A DNA stretch of 64,000 nucleotides from NCBI RefSeq assembly GCF_009928525.1, contig NZ_JAABOK010000010.1:1-64000 (forward strand), written 5' to 3'. Positions 1 through 13,000 of this stretch are shown in pieces (position 1 is the stretch's first letter; the number at the start of each line of letters is the position of its first letter). Below the pieces are notes generated by a model that ran no database searches, was not told the origin of the DNA, and saw nothing but the letters and a program-made list of their open reading frames with translations. Both the position numbers and the translations under genes were made by a program. The stretch comes from Chitinophaga solisilvae (lineage in GTDB: Bacteria; Bacteroidota; Bacteroidia; Chitinophagales; Chitinophagaceae).

Positions 1-2
1 CC

Positions 3-3000
3 TACAGTACAAGTAATATCGGGCGCACCATTCCGACGCTGTACAGCTATGTGCTGGACAGTTACGGTCAGCTGCTGCCAGCCGGCGCGGCCGGAGAACT
101 GTACGTAGGCGGCGCTGGCGTATGCCGGGGTTACCTGAACCGTGCAGCGCTGACGGTGCAACGTTTTATCGCCAATCCTTTCCGCGCTGGCGAACGGCTG
201 TACCGCTCCGGCGATAAGGTACGATTGCTGCCCGGCGGTGATCTGGAATACCTGGGCCGCCTGGATGAACAGGTGAAGATCCGTGGCTACCGCATAGAAA
301 CCGCTGAGATCGTACATTGTCTGCAGCAACATCCCGCAGTCAGCAGCGCAGTGATCCTGGTGGATAAAGTAGGAGGGATCCATGAACTGGCGGCATATGT
401 GGTATGCCGTTCAGAGGTCAGCGCTGCAGCGCTGCGCCAGTGGACCGGCAGTCACCTGCCGTCCTATATGCTGCCGCAGCGGTTTATTCAGACGGATCAT
501 ATTCCGTTGAACAGCAATGGTAAGGTGGACCGCCGTCAGCTGTTGCAGTCGGGCGGCATCTCCCTGGAGGAGGATCAGGTTCTCACAGCGCCGGCGACGG
601 CGCGGGAACGCCAACTGGCAGGCATCTGGAGCGAAGTGTTGGGCATTGATGCCGGTCGTATCGGCCTGCAGTCCGACTTCTTTGCACTGGGTGGCCACAG
701 CCTGAAAGCCACACGGCTCATCAGCCAGTTGTACCGTTCGTTTGAAGTTAAAATTCCGCTGAAAGATATTTTCTCCTATCCTGTATTCTCAGAACAGGTT
801 GCATTATTATCCGCAGCAGTACGTGCGGCTTTTGTTCCGATTCCGGCAACACCTGTGCAGGACAGCTATACGCTGTCTTCTTCCCAGCGCCGGTTGTGGG
901 TGCTGAGTCAGTTCTCTTCCGGCAATATCGCCTACAACATCCCCGGGGCTTATGTGTTTGAAGGCACACCCGATGTGGGATCGCTGGAAGAAAGTTTCCG
1001 CGTGCTGATAGCGCGTCATGAGATACTGCGTACTGTTTTCCGGGAAGGTGCAGATGGAGAAACCGGCCAGCATATACTGGCGGATATTGATTTTCATATA
1101 GCCGTTACTGATATACGGGAGGAGCCTGCCGGTATAGATGAGCAGCTCAACAGGGACTTCAGCCATGTATTCGATTTGTCTGCCGGACCGTTACTGCGGG
1201 CGTCTTTATACCAGGTAGCAGACAGCCGCTGGATATTCGGTTTTGTGATGCACCATATCATCAGCGATGGCTGGTCGCTGGGAATACTGATCCGGGAGCT
1301 GTTAGCGATATATAACGAACTGGTATCCGGCACGCCGGTAACCTTACCGGCATTGCGCATCCAGTACAGGGATTATGCGGCCTGGCAGCGGCAGCAGCTG
1401 GAGCAGACTACTCACCGCACCTACTGGCAGGAGGTTTTCTCCGGAACGTTGCCGGTGCTGGAACTGCCTGCAGATCAGCCACGCCCTGCCGTTAAAAGCT
1501 ATGCCGGCGGTATTGTCTCCGCACAGTTGCCGGCAGCGCTGAGCCATCGCCTGCGTCAGCTGACGAGGGAACAGGACGCCACGTTGTTTATGGGCTTGCT
1601 GGGAACCGTGCAGGCATTGCTGTACCGCTACACTGGTCAGGAAGATATTGTCATTGGTACGCCGGTAGCTGGTCGTGAACATATAGACCTGGAAGACCAG
1701 ATCGGTTTTTATGTGAACACGCTGGCCCTGCGCAGTCCTTTCAGCGGCGATAACAGCTTTATGGAGTTGTTGTCGGCCGTCCGCACACATACCCTCAATG
1801 CTTACGCTCACCAGGCATACCCCTTTGATACCCTGGTGGATGAACTCCCGTTGAACAGGGATATGAGCCGGCATCCGTTATTCGACGTATTCGTGGTGCT
1901 GCATAATGAAACGGTTTACCAGGATGCATGGCACAGCGGCGGACTGCACATCTCCCGCTATCAGGAGGATACGGCGCTCTCCTGCAAGTTTGATCTGCAG
2001 TTCGACTTCACAGAAACGTCCGACAGTATAGCCGTGAGCGTTACCTATAATAAAGATATTTTCGGCGCCCCCACTGTGCAGCGCCTGCTGACACATCTGG
2101 AACAGCTGTTGTCTGCGCTTACCACGCATCCGTCAGTAGCGGTGGCTGAGCTGGATTACCTGAGCGATACAGAGCGGCAGCAACTATTGCATCATTTCAA
2201 CGACACAACGCACGTTTATCCATCCGATAAAACGATCATTGACCTGTTCGGGGAACAGGTATTACATAACGGTGCGCGCACTGCGCTGGTATGGGGCGAA
2301 ACAGCACTGAGCTATCAGCAGCTGGATAAACTCTCGAACCGCGTAGCGCGCTACCTGCAGCAACATTATCACATCGCTGCCAATGACCTGGTAGGCGTGG
2401 AGCTGGAGCGCAGCGACTGGCAGGTGATCTGCCTGCTGGGAATATTAAAGTCAGGCGGCGCTTATGTGCCGGTAGATCCGCAGTATCCGGCAGACCGCAT
2501 TGATTACCTGCGTACAGACAGCGGCTGTAAAGTGTCCATCAACGCTTCTCTGCTGGAAACCATACAATCCACGTTGCAGGATTACAGCGATGAGGCGTTG
2601 CAAACGCAGGTACGCCCGCAGGACCTGATGTATGTACTCTACACCTCAGGATCTACGGGGCTTCCCAAGGGCTGTATGCTGTCGCATCGGGGTGTGGTGA
2701 ACCGCCTGTACTGGATGTGGGAACACTACGCTTTTACCGGGGAAGATGTTATCCTGCAGAAAACGACTTTCACCTTTGATGTATCAGTATGGGAGCTGTT
2801 TCTTCCTTTGTGCTTCGGCGCCACGGAAGTACTGTGCCCGCGGGAACATATAGCATCGCCGGAACACCTGGCTTCACTGATAGATGCTACCGGCATTACC
2901 TGCCTGCATTTCGTGCCTTCCATGCTGAACAGTTTCCTCGAATATTCACTGGAATATCCGCAGCTGAAAAGCCTGAATAAAGTGATGTGCAGCGGGGAGG

Positions 3001-3992
3001 CGCTGACAGCTGGTACAGTGGCCCGCTGGTATGAACGGTTCTCTGTTCCGCTACATAACCTGTACGGCCCTACGGAGGCATCCATAGACGTTACCTGTTA
3101 CAGTCCGCTTAAAGGCGATGCGCTGATCCCTATTGGCCGCCCTATCTGGAATACGCGCATGTATGTACTGGGCCGCCGTAATGAGCTGCTGCCTCCCGGT
3201 GTGAACGGTGAAATCTGCATAGGCGGCGCAGGACTGGCACAGGGCTACCTGAACCGTCCGGAGCTGACCGCAGAGAAATTTACAGCAGATCCCTTTATCA
3301 CCGGCGAACGCATTTACCGTACCGGCGATACAGGCTACTGGCGGGCGGATGGGAATATTGTATTTACCGGCCGTAAAGACTACCAGGTGAAGGTGCGTGG
3401 TTACCGTATAGAGCCGGGCGAGATAGAACATGTGTTGCAGCAGTATCCCGGTATCAGCGCCGTGGCAGTTACAGCCCATGCAGGCCAGGATGGTGATCAT
3501 ACGCTGATTGCCTATATGACAGCCGCAGCATCCCTGCATGTAACGGATATACGTAGCTGGCTGGCAGAAAAACTACCATCGTACATGGTGCCCTCTCATT
3601 ACCTGCAGCTGGATGTATTTCCGCTGACATCCAGCGGGAAAACAGACAGGAAACTGCTCCCGCTTCCGGAAACAACCGGTATGCAGGGCGCTACAACGTA
3701 TATAGCACCACGAACACCAATGGAAACCATGCTGGTAGAGCTGTGGAGCGAGGTGCTGGGAATAGGAAAAGATAAAATTGGTGTGAAGGATAACTTCTTT
3801 GACCTGGGAGCACACAGCCTGAAAGCAGTAAGACTGATCTCCCGCATAAATGCCACTTTCCAGATCAGGTTTAATATACAAAATGTATTTGCAGACCCTA
3901 CCATCGAGAACCTGGCCGGACAGATTGCATTTATACAGAACAGCAACAAACAGGCAAAGAATAAGGAATCTCTCATCCAGATTGATATTTAA
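3..3992 (+). CDS. Nonribosomal peptide synthetase, 5'-truncated by the window (A-end)-T-C-A(Ser)-T
   Basis: The reading frame is open from base 3, so the gene starts upstream; the GTG at 51 is internal. Residues counted from 51: the end of an A domain (GELYVGG, YRSGD, VKIRGYRIE, NGKVDR), a carrier with GGHS (Ser about 217), a condensation domain from about 273 with HHIISDG at about 401, a complete A domain (TSGSTGLPKG about 864, NLYGPTE, YRTGD) and a final carrier with an unusual GAHS (Ser about 1256). Aligning the A4-A5 region to GrsA gives the specificity code DVWHMSLIDK, one change from the published Ser code DVWHLSLIDK, so Ser is predicted. The specificity pocket of the first A domain lies outside the window. 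There is no thioesterase; the C-terminal tail of about 30 residues may dock to the next subunit, which starts 18 bases later. The Ser module is nearly duplicated in that next gene. Confidence 0.96.
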   Translation, partial: YSTSNIGRTIPTLYSYVLDSYGQLLPAGAAGELYVGGAGVCRGYLNRAALTVQRFIANPFRAGERLYRSGDKVRLLPGGDLEYLGRLDEQVKIRGYRIETAEIVHCLQQHPAVSSAVILVDKVGGIHELAAYVVCRSEVSAAALRQWTGSHLPSYMLPQRFIQTDHIPLNSNGKVDRRQLLQSGGISLEEDQVLTAPATARERQLAGIWSEVLGIDAGRIGLQSDFFALGGHSLKATRLISQLYRSFEVKIPLKDIFSYPVFSEQVALLSAAVRAAFVPIPATPVQDSYTLSSSQRRLWVLSQFSSGNIAYNIPGAYVFEGTPDVGSLEESFRVLIARHEILRTVFREGADGETGQHILADIDFHIAVTDIREEPAGIDEQLNRDFSHVFDLSAGPLLRASLYQVADSRWIFGFVMHHIISDGWSLGILIRELLAIYNELVSGTPVTLPALRIQYRDYAAWQRQQLEQTTHRTYWQEVFSGTLPVLELPADQPRPAVKSYAGGIVSAQLPAALSHRLRQLTREQDATLFMGLLGTVQALLYRYTGQEDIVIGTPVAGREHIDLEDQIGFYVNTLALRSPFSGDNSFMELLSAVRTHTLNAYAHQAYPFDTLVDELPLNRDMSRHPLFDVFVVLHNETVYQDAWHSGGLHISRYQEDTALSCKFDLQFDFTETSDSIAVSVTYNKDIFGAPTVQRLLTHLEQLLSALTTHPSVAVAELDYLSDTERQQLLHHFNDTTHVYPSDKTIIDLFGEQVLHNGARTALVWGETALSYQQLDKLSNRVARYLQQHYHIAANDLVGVELERSDWQVICLLGILKSGGAYVPVDPQYPADRIDYLRTDSGCKVSINASLLETIQSTLQDYSDEALQTQVRPQDLMYVLYTSGSTGLPKGCMLSHRGVVNRLYWMWEHYAFTGEDVILQKTTFTFDVSVWELFLPLCFGATEVLCPREHIASPEHLASLIDATGITCLHFVPSMLNSFLEYSLEYPQLKSLNKVMCSGEALTAGTVARWYERFSVPLHNLYGPTEASIDVTCYSPLKGDALIPIGRPIWNTRMYVLGRRNELLPPGVNGEICIGGAGLAQGYLNRPELTAEKFTADPFITGERIYRTGDTGYWRADGNIVFTGRKDYQVKVRGYRIEPGEIEHVLQQYPGISAVAVTAHAGQDGDHTLIAYMTAAASLHVTDIRSWLAEKLPSYMVPSHYLQLDVFPLTSSGKTDRKLLPLPETTGMQGATTYIAPRTPMETMLVELWSEVLGIGKDKIGVKDNFFDLGAHSLKAVRLISRINATFQIRFNIQNVFADPTIENLAGQIAFIQNSNKQAKNKESLIQIDI
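866..3680 (+). repeat. Duplicated Ser module (C-A), copy 1
   Basis: This condensation-adenylation stretch is nearly identical at the DNA level to bases 4231-7049, at an offset of 3366-3369. Long runs match base for base, for example around the HHIISDG codons, the A3 motif (2641 and 6010) and the A10 motif (3620 and 6990). One copy has an extra Gln codon in the condensation domain. Both copies give the same Ser code. The similarity falls away in the carrier domain, so the copied unit is C-A rather than C-A-T. Confidence 0.8.
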
Positions 3993-4010
3993 CAGGCAAA
4001 CCACTCCGAT

Positions 4011-7000
4011 ATGAACAGATTACTAAAGGATATAGCTGATAATAATATTCTGCTGGAAGTAGTGGAAGGGGAACTGAAAGTATTTGCCGGTACTACTGGT
4101 ATAAGCGCAGAACTGATACAACGCATAAAAGAACATAAGCAGCAACTGATCAGCTTTCTGCTGAAGAATGAGCAGACAGGTACAGGCGCCGCTTCAGGAG
4201 AAAGTATTCCGGCTGTTCCGGTGCAGGACAGCTATGCCTTGTCTTCTTCCCAGCACCGGCTGTGGATACTGAGCAGGTTTTCTTCAGGGGGTACTGCCTA
4301 TAATATACCCGGCGCTTATGTGTTTGAAGGCACACCTGATGTAACAGCGCTGGAAGAAAGTTTCCGCCTGCTGATAGCACGGCATGAAATACTGCGCACA
4401 GTTTTCCGGGAAGATGTAAACGGTGATGCCACGCAGTATATTCTGACAGCAACGAATTTTCATATAGCCGTTACCGATATACGGCGACACGCAGCTGCGA
4501 TCGGGGAGTACCTGAACCGGGACTTTAACCATGTATTTGATTTATCTGCAGGTCCGCTGCTGCGAGCCTCCTTATACCAGGTAACAGACAGCCGCTGGAT
4601 ATTCAGTTTCGTGATGCACCATATCATCAGCGATGGCTGGTCGCTGGGAGTACTGATCCGCGAATTGTTAGGGATCTATAACGAACTGGTGGCCGGAAGG
4701 GAAGTAAACTTACCGGCATTGCGCATCCAGTACAAGGATTACGCGGCCTGGCAGCGGCAGCAACAACTGGGGCAGACGGCTCACCGCACCTACTGGCAGG
4801 AGGTCTTCTCCGGAACGTTACCGGTACTGGAACTGCCGGCAGACCAGCCACGGCCTGCCGTTAAAAGCTATGCCGGCGGTATTGTCTCCGCACAGTTGCC
4901 GGCAGCGCTCAGCCATAGCCTGCGTCAGCTGACCAGGGAACAGGATGCTACCCTGTTTATGGGCTTGCTGGGAGCTGTACAGGTACTGCTGTACCGCTAC
5001 ACCGGCCAGGAAGATATTATCATCGGTACGCCGGTAGCCGGCCGCGAACATATAGACCTGGAAGACCAGATCGGTTTTTATGTGAATACGCTGGCGCTGC
5101 GCAGCCCTTTCAGCGGGGATAACAATTTTACGCAGTTATTGTCTGCCGTCCGCTCACATACCCTGAACGCTTATGTGCACCAGGCGTACCCGTTTGATGC
5201 ATTGATAGATGAACTTCCGCTGGCCAGGGATATGAGCCGGCATCCGCTGTTTGACGTGTTTGTGGTGCTGCATAATGAAGCTGAGCACCAGGATGCATGG
5301 CACAGCGGCGGACTGCACATCTCCCGGCATCAGGATGCGACGGAAGTGGCCTGCAAGTTTGATCTGCAGTTCGACTTCACGGAAACGTCTGACAGTATAG
5401 CCGTGAGCGTTACCTATAACAGTGATATTTTTAACACTGCCACCATACGCCGCCTGCTGGCGCACCTGGAGCAGCTGCTCTATGCCCTTACTACCCGGCC
5501 GTCGGTAGCGGTGGCCGAACTGGACTATCTGAGCGATACAGAACGGCAGCAGCTGCTGCATCAGTTCAATGACACCGCACACGTTTATCCATCCGATAAA
5601 ACAATCATTGACCTGTTCCGGGAACAGGCATTACATAACGGCGCGCGCACTGCGCTGGTATGGGGCGAAACAGCGCTGAGCTATCAGCAGCTGGACAAAC
5701 TCTCGAACCGCGTAGCACACTATCTGCAGCAACATTATCACATCGCTGCCAATGACCTGGTAGGCGTGGAGCTGGAGCGCAGCGACTGGCAGGTGATCTG
5801 CCTGCTGGGAATATTAAAGTCCGGCGGCGCTTATGTGCCGGTAGATCCGCAGTATCCGGCGGACCGCATCGATTACCTGCGTACAGATAGCGGCTGTAAA
5901 GTGTCCATCAACGCCGCACTGCTGGAAACCATCCAGTCCACATTGCAGGATTACAGCGATGAGGCGTTGCAAACACAGGTACATCCGCAGGACCTGATGT
6001 ATGTACTCTACACCTCAGGATCTACAGGGCTTCCCAAGGGTTGTATGCTGTCGCATCAGGGCGTTGTGAACCGCCTGTACTGGATGTGGGAACACTACGC
6101 TTTTACCAGGGAAGATGTTATCCTGCAGAAAACAACTTTTACTTTCGATGTGTCGGTATGGGAGCTGTTTCTTCCTTTGTGCTTCGGCGCCACGGAAGTA
6201 CTGTGCCCGCGGGAACATATAGCATCGCCGGAACACCTGGCCTCACTGATAGATGCCACCGGTGTTACCTGCCTGCATTTTGTGCCTTCCATGCTGAATA
6301 GTTTTCTCGAATATACTTTTACTCCGGGGCTGCTCAGCAGTCTGAACAAGGTGATGTGCAGCGGGGAAGCGTTAACGGCCGGTACTGTTGACCGTTGGTA
6401 TGAGCGGTTCTCTATTCCGCTGCATAACCTGTACGGCCCTACGGAGGCATCCATAGATGTTACCTGTTACAGTCCGCTTAAGGGTGATGCGCTGATTCCT
6501 ATTGGCCGCCCTATCTGGAATACGCGCATGTATGTACTGGGCCGCCGCAATGAGTTGCTGCCTCCCGGCGTGAACGGCGAAATCTGTATAGGCGGTATAG
6601 GACTGGCGAAGGGCTACCTGAACCGTCCGGAGCTGACCGCAGAGAAGTTTACGGAAGATCCCTTTATCACCGGCGAACGCATTTACCGTACCGGCGATAC
6701 AGGCTACTGGCGGGCAGATGGGAATATTGTATTTACCGGCCGTAAAGACTACCAGGTGAAGGTGCGTGGTTACCGTATAGAGCCGGGCGAGATAGAACAT
6801 GTGTTGCAGCAGTATCCCGGTATCAGCGCCGTGGCAGTTACAGCACATGCGGGCCAGGATGGAGATCACACGCTGATCGCTTATCTGACAGCCGCAGAAC
6901 CCCTGCATGTAACGGATATACGTAGCTGGATGGCCCGTAAGCTGCCATCGTATATGATACCGGCGCATTATGTACAGCTGGATGCATTTCCGCTGACATC

Positions 7001-10000
7001 CAGCGGGAAAACGGACCGCCGTGCCTTACCCGCTCCGGAAGGGCTGCTGCTTTCTGTGAAAACGGTGCACGTCAGTGCGCGTAATGCCACAGAAGCCGGA
7101 TTGGTAAGTATCTGGAGCCAGGTGCTGGGCATGGCAGAAGAAGGTATCAGTATCACGGATAACTTTTTCCTGCTCGGTGGTCACAGCATTAAGGCGAACC
7201 GGCTGGCCGCCCGGATATCCCGGCATTTTGAAGTGAAGGTTTCCCTCCATGATATTTTTACAAACCCGGTACTGGAATCCCAGGCACAGCTGATTGCTTC
7301 CCTGGGCCATACAGCGTTTGCACATATTCCGGTAGTGCCGGAGCAGGACAGCTACGTATTATCCTCTGCGCAACGCCGCCTGTGGGTGCTGAGTCAGCTG
7401 GATGGTGGCAGCGTTGCCTATAATGTCCCTGCTGCCTACGTTTTCGAAGGGCCGCTGGATGTAACAGCGCTGGAAGAAAGTTTCCGCAGCCTGGCTGCCC
7501 GTCATGAAATACTGCGTACCGTTTTCCGGGAAGATGGGGAAGGCGGACTGCGGCAGTTTATCCTGCCATCTCCGGAATCTGATATAACAATAACGGATAT
7601 ACGTGAAAATACTGCTGTGCTGAATGAACAGCTGGAGGCTGATTTTCAGACACCCTTTGATCTCAGCAGCGGTCCGCTGCTGCGCGCAGCATTGTATCAG
7701 GTAGCTGACAACCGCTGGGTGCTCAGTGTGGTGATGCACCATATTATCAGCGACGGTGTGTCGGTGGTGATCCTGATGCAGGAATGGCTGCAGCTGTACC
7801 GGGGCGCCTCGTTGTTGCCTTTACGCCTGCAGTACCGCGACTATGCCGCCTGGGAACAGCAGCAGCTGGCTGGCGGACAGCTGGCGCATCACCGGGATTA
7901 CTGGCTGTCGCAGCTCAGCGGCGATCTGCCGGTGCTGTTACTGGAAACGGATAAATCCCGTCCCGCTATGAAGAGCTATGCCGGCGGAACTGTTACCCGC
8001 TGGATTTCCGCGGACCTTACCGGTCAGCTGCAACAGCTGCTGCTGCAACAGGATGCTACGCTGTTTATGGGATTGCTGGCTGCCGTCAATACCTTGTTAT
8101 ACCGGTATACCGGCCAGGAAGATATTATCACCGGCAGCCAGATTGCCGGACGTGAGCATATAGACCTGCAGCCACAGATTGGCAACTACCTGAATACACT
8201 GGCGCTGCGCCTGCGTTTCCAGGGAACAGGCAGTTTCCTGGAACTGCTGTCTGCTGTACGTCGTCAGACACTGGACGCGTATTCGCATCAGCTGTATCCT
8301 TTCGATCAGCTGGTGGAAGAATTGTCTTTACAACATGACCTGAGCCGCCACCCGCTGTTCGACGTCTCTGTGGTATTACAGAATATGGACGCCCTGCAGG
8401 CAACGGAAGGCGCTTTACGCATATCCGGTTATGAAGGGTTGCAGGATGAAATCAGCAAATTTGATCTCGCCTTCAACTTCACGGAGTCCGGTGGTATGCT
8501 GCGCGCAGACCTTGTCTACAACAGTGATATCTATCTGCAAAGTACTGCCGTACAATTGCTGGAGCATCTGGAACAACTGCTGTTATCTGTTACAGCAACG
8601 CCTGCATTACCCTTGTACCAACTGGAATATATTACAGTGGCGGAAAGAAACCGGTTGCTGCTGGAACTGAATGATACCAAACGTCCTTACCCGTCAGATA
8701 AAACAATAGCAGCAATATTCCGGCAGCAGGCAGCGCTGACACCTGATAAAACAGCGCTCTTATATGGTGATACCAGCTGCAGCTACCGGGAGCTGGATGA
8801 GGCTTCTGACCGGCTGGCGTATTACCTGAAAAATGAATGCGGCATCCAGCGTAACGAGCTGGTAGGTATTTTGACGGAGCGCTCTCCCGCGCTGATAATT
8901 GCCATCCTGGGAGTGCTGAAATCCGGTGGCGCCTACGCTCCGCTGGATCCTTCCTTCCCGGAATCCCGTAAATCATTTATCCTGAAAGATACAGGCGCCA
9001 GGGTACTGCTGACGCAGAGCGATTATCTTTTTGAACTGAGCTATTTTGAAGGCACCATCTTCGCGATGGATATACAACTGGATGGCCTGGCAACACCACC
9101 GGAAAAACCAGTGGTGGCAGATGCTGCTGCAGATGACCTGGCTTATGTGATGTACACTTCAGGGTCTACCGGTCAGCCGAAAGGCGTGCTGATAGAGCAA
9201 CGCAGCGTACTGCGACTGGTGCTGCCCTGCAGCTATGTAACGCTGACAGGTAATGAAACCCTGCTGCTGACAGGCGCCTTATCATTCGACGCTACCACCT
9301 TTGAATACTGGAGTATGTTGCTGACAGGTGGCCGCCTGGTGCTCTGCAGCCGCGATACCCTGCTGGATCCCGTGCTGATGGGTAAAGAAATTACTGACAA
9401 GCAGGTAGATACCCTCTGGATCACCACCGGCTGGCTGCATGAGCTGACTGATAAAAATCCGGAAGTATTCGCCGGCCTGAAAGCCATCATCACCGGTGGA
9501 GAAATACTATCGCCGGCACGTATAGCCCGCCTGTTCACCTACTATCCGGATCTGCATATCGGTAACGCTTACGGACCTACGGAGAATACTACTTTCTCTA
9601 CTGTTCATCCTATAGAGGTGGTAGAAGAAAATATTCCGATCGGATACCCGATATACAATAGCCGCATTTATATCGTAGACCAGTACGGACAGCTATGCGG
9701 TACTGGTGTGGCCGGAGAAATCTGTGTGGCCGGAGACGGTATTGCACGCGGATATCTGCATCAGCCGGAGCTGACGGCGGAGAAATTTGTACCAGATCCG
9801 TTTTATCCGAGCGAACGCATGTACCGTACCGGCGATATCGGCCGCTGGCGCGCTGATGGCGCTGTCCTGTTCATCGGCCGCAGAGACGATCAGGTAAAGA
9901 TCCGCGGCTTCCGGGTGGAAACCGGTGAGATTACGCATGTGCTGGAAACGCATCCCGATATTACTGCAGCAGTAGTGACCGTTCATACCATGCCATCTGG

Positions 10001-13000
10001 CGATAAGCAGCTGGCAGCCTATGTCGTAGGCAACAGTAATCTGCAGCCGGGCACATTGCCGGAATTTCTGTCTGGATCATTACCTGCCTACATGGTGCCA
10101 CTGTATTATACACAACTGGAATCACTGCCGCTGAATGCCAACGGAAAGGTGGACAGGAAACGGTTGCCCTTGCCGGAAGATATGGTGACGCACAGCGCTG
10201 CGGCCTATGAAGCTCCCAGAAATGCAGTAGAACGTCAACTCGCTGCCATCTGGAGCGAAATACTTTCCCTGCAAGAAAAAAGTATCGGTATCAGGGATAA
10301 CTTCTTTGATCTCGGCGGGCATAGCCTGCGGGCTATCCGCCTGGTTAGTACGCTGTACCAGCACTTTGAAGTGAAAGTAGCCCTGAAGGATATCTTCGCA
10401 CATCCTGAACTGGAATCGCTGGCGCAGCTGATTACTTCTCTCGGCCACGCGGAGTTTATACATATTCCGGTGACGCCGGAGCAGGACAGCTATGTACTGT
10501 CTTCCGCGCAGCGTCGCCTCTGGGTACTGAGCCAGCTGGACGGCGGCAGCGTGGCCTATAACGTTCCGTTTGCCTATGTGTTTGAAGGTTTGCTGGATGT
10601 CTCTCTGCTGGAAGATAGCTTCCGGCGGCTGATTGCGCGTCATGAGATCCTGCGCACGGTTTTCCGGGAAAATGAAGCAGGAGAACTAAGGCAGTTCATA
10701 CAACCGGCAGATAATGTTAATGTAACTATAACGGATATACGAAATAATGCATCCGCGCTGGAAGAATTCCTGCTGCAGGATTTTCATCAGCCATTCGATC
10801 TGTATAACGGCCCGCTGCTGCGCGCTGTATTATACCGGCTGGAGGATCAGCGCTGGGTGCTCAGCCTGGTGATGCATCATATCATCAGCGACGGAGTGTC
10901 GATGGTCATCATGATGCGGGAATGGCTGCAGCTCTACCAGGGTAAGGCGGCTTTGTTGCCGTTGCGCCTGCAGTACCGCGACTATGCGGCCTGGGAGCAG
11001 CAACAGCTGTCGGACAACACGCTGGTATCTCACCGCAACTATTGGCTGGAACAGCTCAGTGGTGAATTACCGGTACTGTTACTGCCTGCGGATAAACCCC
11101 GCCCTGCAGTAAAGAGTTATGCCGGCGGTACCATCACCCGCTGGCTGCCGGCAGCCCTGACCAGCAACCTGAAGCAGCTGCTGCAGCAACACGATGCCAC
11201 CCTGTTCATGGGATTGCTGGCAGCTGTCAATACACTCCTATACCGTTATACCGGCCAGGAAGATATCATCACCGGCAGCCAGATTGCCGGCCGTGAACAT
11301 ATAGACCTGCAGCCACAGATAGGAAATTACCTGAACACGCTGGCGCTGCGGCTGCAGTTCAGAGGGGCAGACAGCTTCCTGGAACTGTTGTCTGCGGTAC
11401 GTCGTCAGACACTGGACGCCTACGCACATCAGCTGTATCCTTTTGATCAGCTGGTGGATGAATTGCCTTTGCAACATGATCCGGGCCGTCATCCGCTGTT
11501 CGATGTGTCCGTAGTATTGCAGAATATGGAACCGTTGTCGGCGGCAGACGATCTGCTGCATATCAGCGGCTATACAGGGCTGCACAATGAAGTGAGTAAA
11601 TTCGATCTGGCTTTTAACTTCATAGAATCAGCAGGTACAATCTGTATAGATCTTGTGTATAACAGTGATATTTATCTCCACAGCACGGCCATACAGCTGT
11701 TAGCACATTTTGAACAACTGCTGCAGTCTGTAACCGCTGCTCCCGCACTCCCGTTGTACCAGCTGGAATATATCAGTGCGGCAGAAAGAAACCAGTTGCT
11801 GCATACCTTCAACGATACACTGCAACCTTATCCGTCGGATAAAACGATTGCCGCTGTTTTCAGGGAGCAGGTGCAACGTACGCCTGGTAAGCCTGCATTA
11901 TATGCCGGAGATGAAGTATATACCTATCAGCAGCTGGATGAGATTTCTGACCGGGTAGCCCATTATCTGCTGACCGAATGCGGCTTGCAGCGTGATGAAC
12001 TGGTAGGTGTGATGGTGGATCGTTCCGCGGAACTGCTGATAGCGATACTCGGTATCCTGAAGGCAGGCGGCGCTTACGTGCCTGTAGATCCTTCCTACCC
12101 GGAAGTCCGCAAATCCTTCATCCTGAAGGATACTGCCACCAGGGTGCTGCTGACACAGAGCGGTTACCTCTTTGAACTGCATTACTATGAAGGAACAGTC
12201 TTCGCTATGGATATACAGCTCGAAGGACTGGTACAGCCACCCGCAGTGCCGCTGGTGGCAGGGGCATCGGCCGCAGACCTGGCCTATGTAATGTATACCT
12301 CCGGTTCTACCGGTCAGCCGAAAGGGGTGCTGATAGCGCAACGCAGCGTACTGCGTCTCGTGCTTCCGTGCAGCTATGTGCCGTTGAGTGGCGAAGAAAC
12401 GCTGCTGGTAACGGGTTCCCTCTCTTTCGATGCTACCACTTTCGAATACTGGAGCATGTTACTCACCGGCGGCAGTCTGGTGTTATGCAGCCGGGATACC
12501 CTGCTGGACCCGGCTTTGCTCGGTAACGAAATAATACAAAGGAAAGTTGATACGATGTGGTTCACCGCCGGATGGCTGCATGAACTGATTGATAAAAGTC
12601 CGGAGCTGTTCCGCGGACTACGCACTGTAATCGCCGGCGGCGATCAGTTGTCGCCCGTACACATCGGGCGGCTGCGGGAACTGTATCCGGAGCTTCGCAT
12701 TGTTAACGGTTACGGACCTACGGAGAACACTACCTTCTCCCTGACCTGGAACATCGGAACGCAGACAGATATTATTCCCATTGGTGTTCCGCTGTATAAC
12801 AGCCGCGCCTATATCATTGACCGCGACGGACAACTGTGCGGCGCCGGCGTGACCGGTGAAATCTGTGTGGCCGGCGATGGCCTTGCTCGCGGATACCTGC
12901 ATCAGCCGGAACTGACTGCAGAGAAATTTGTTCCCGATCCTTTTTATCCGGGCGAACGTATGTACCGTACCGGCGATCTGGGCCGCCGCCGCGAAGATGG

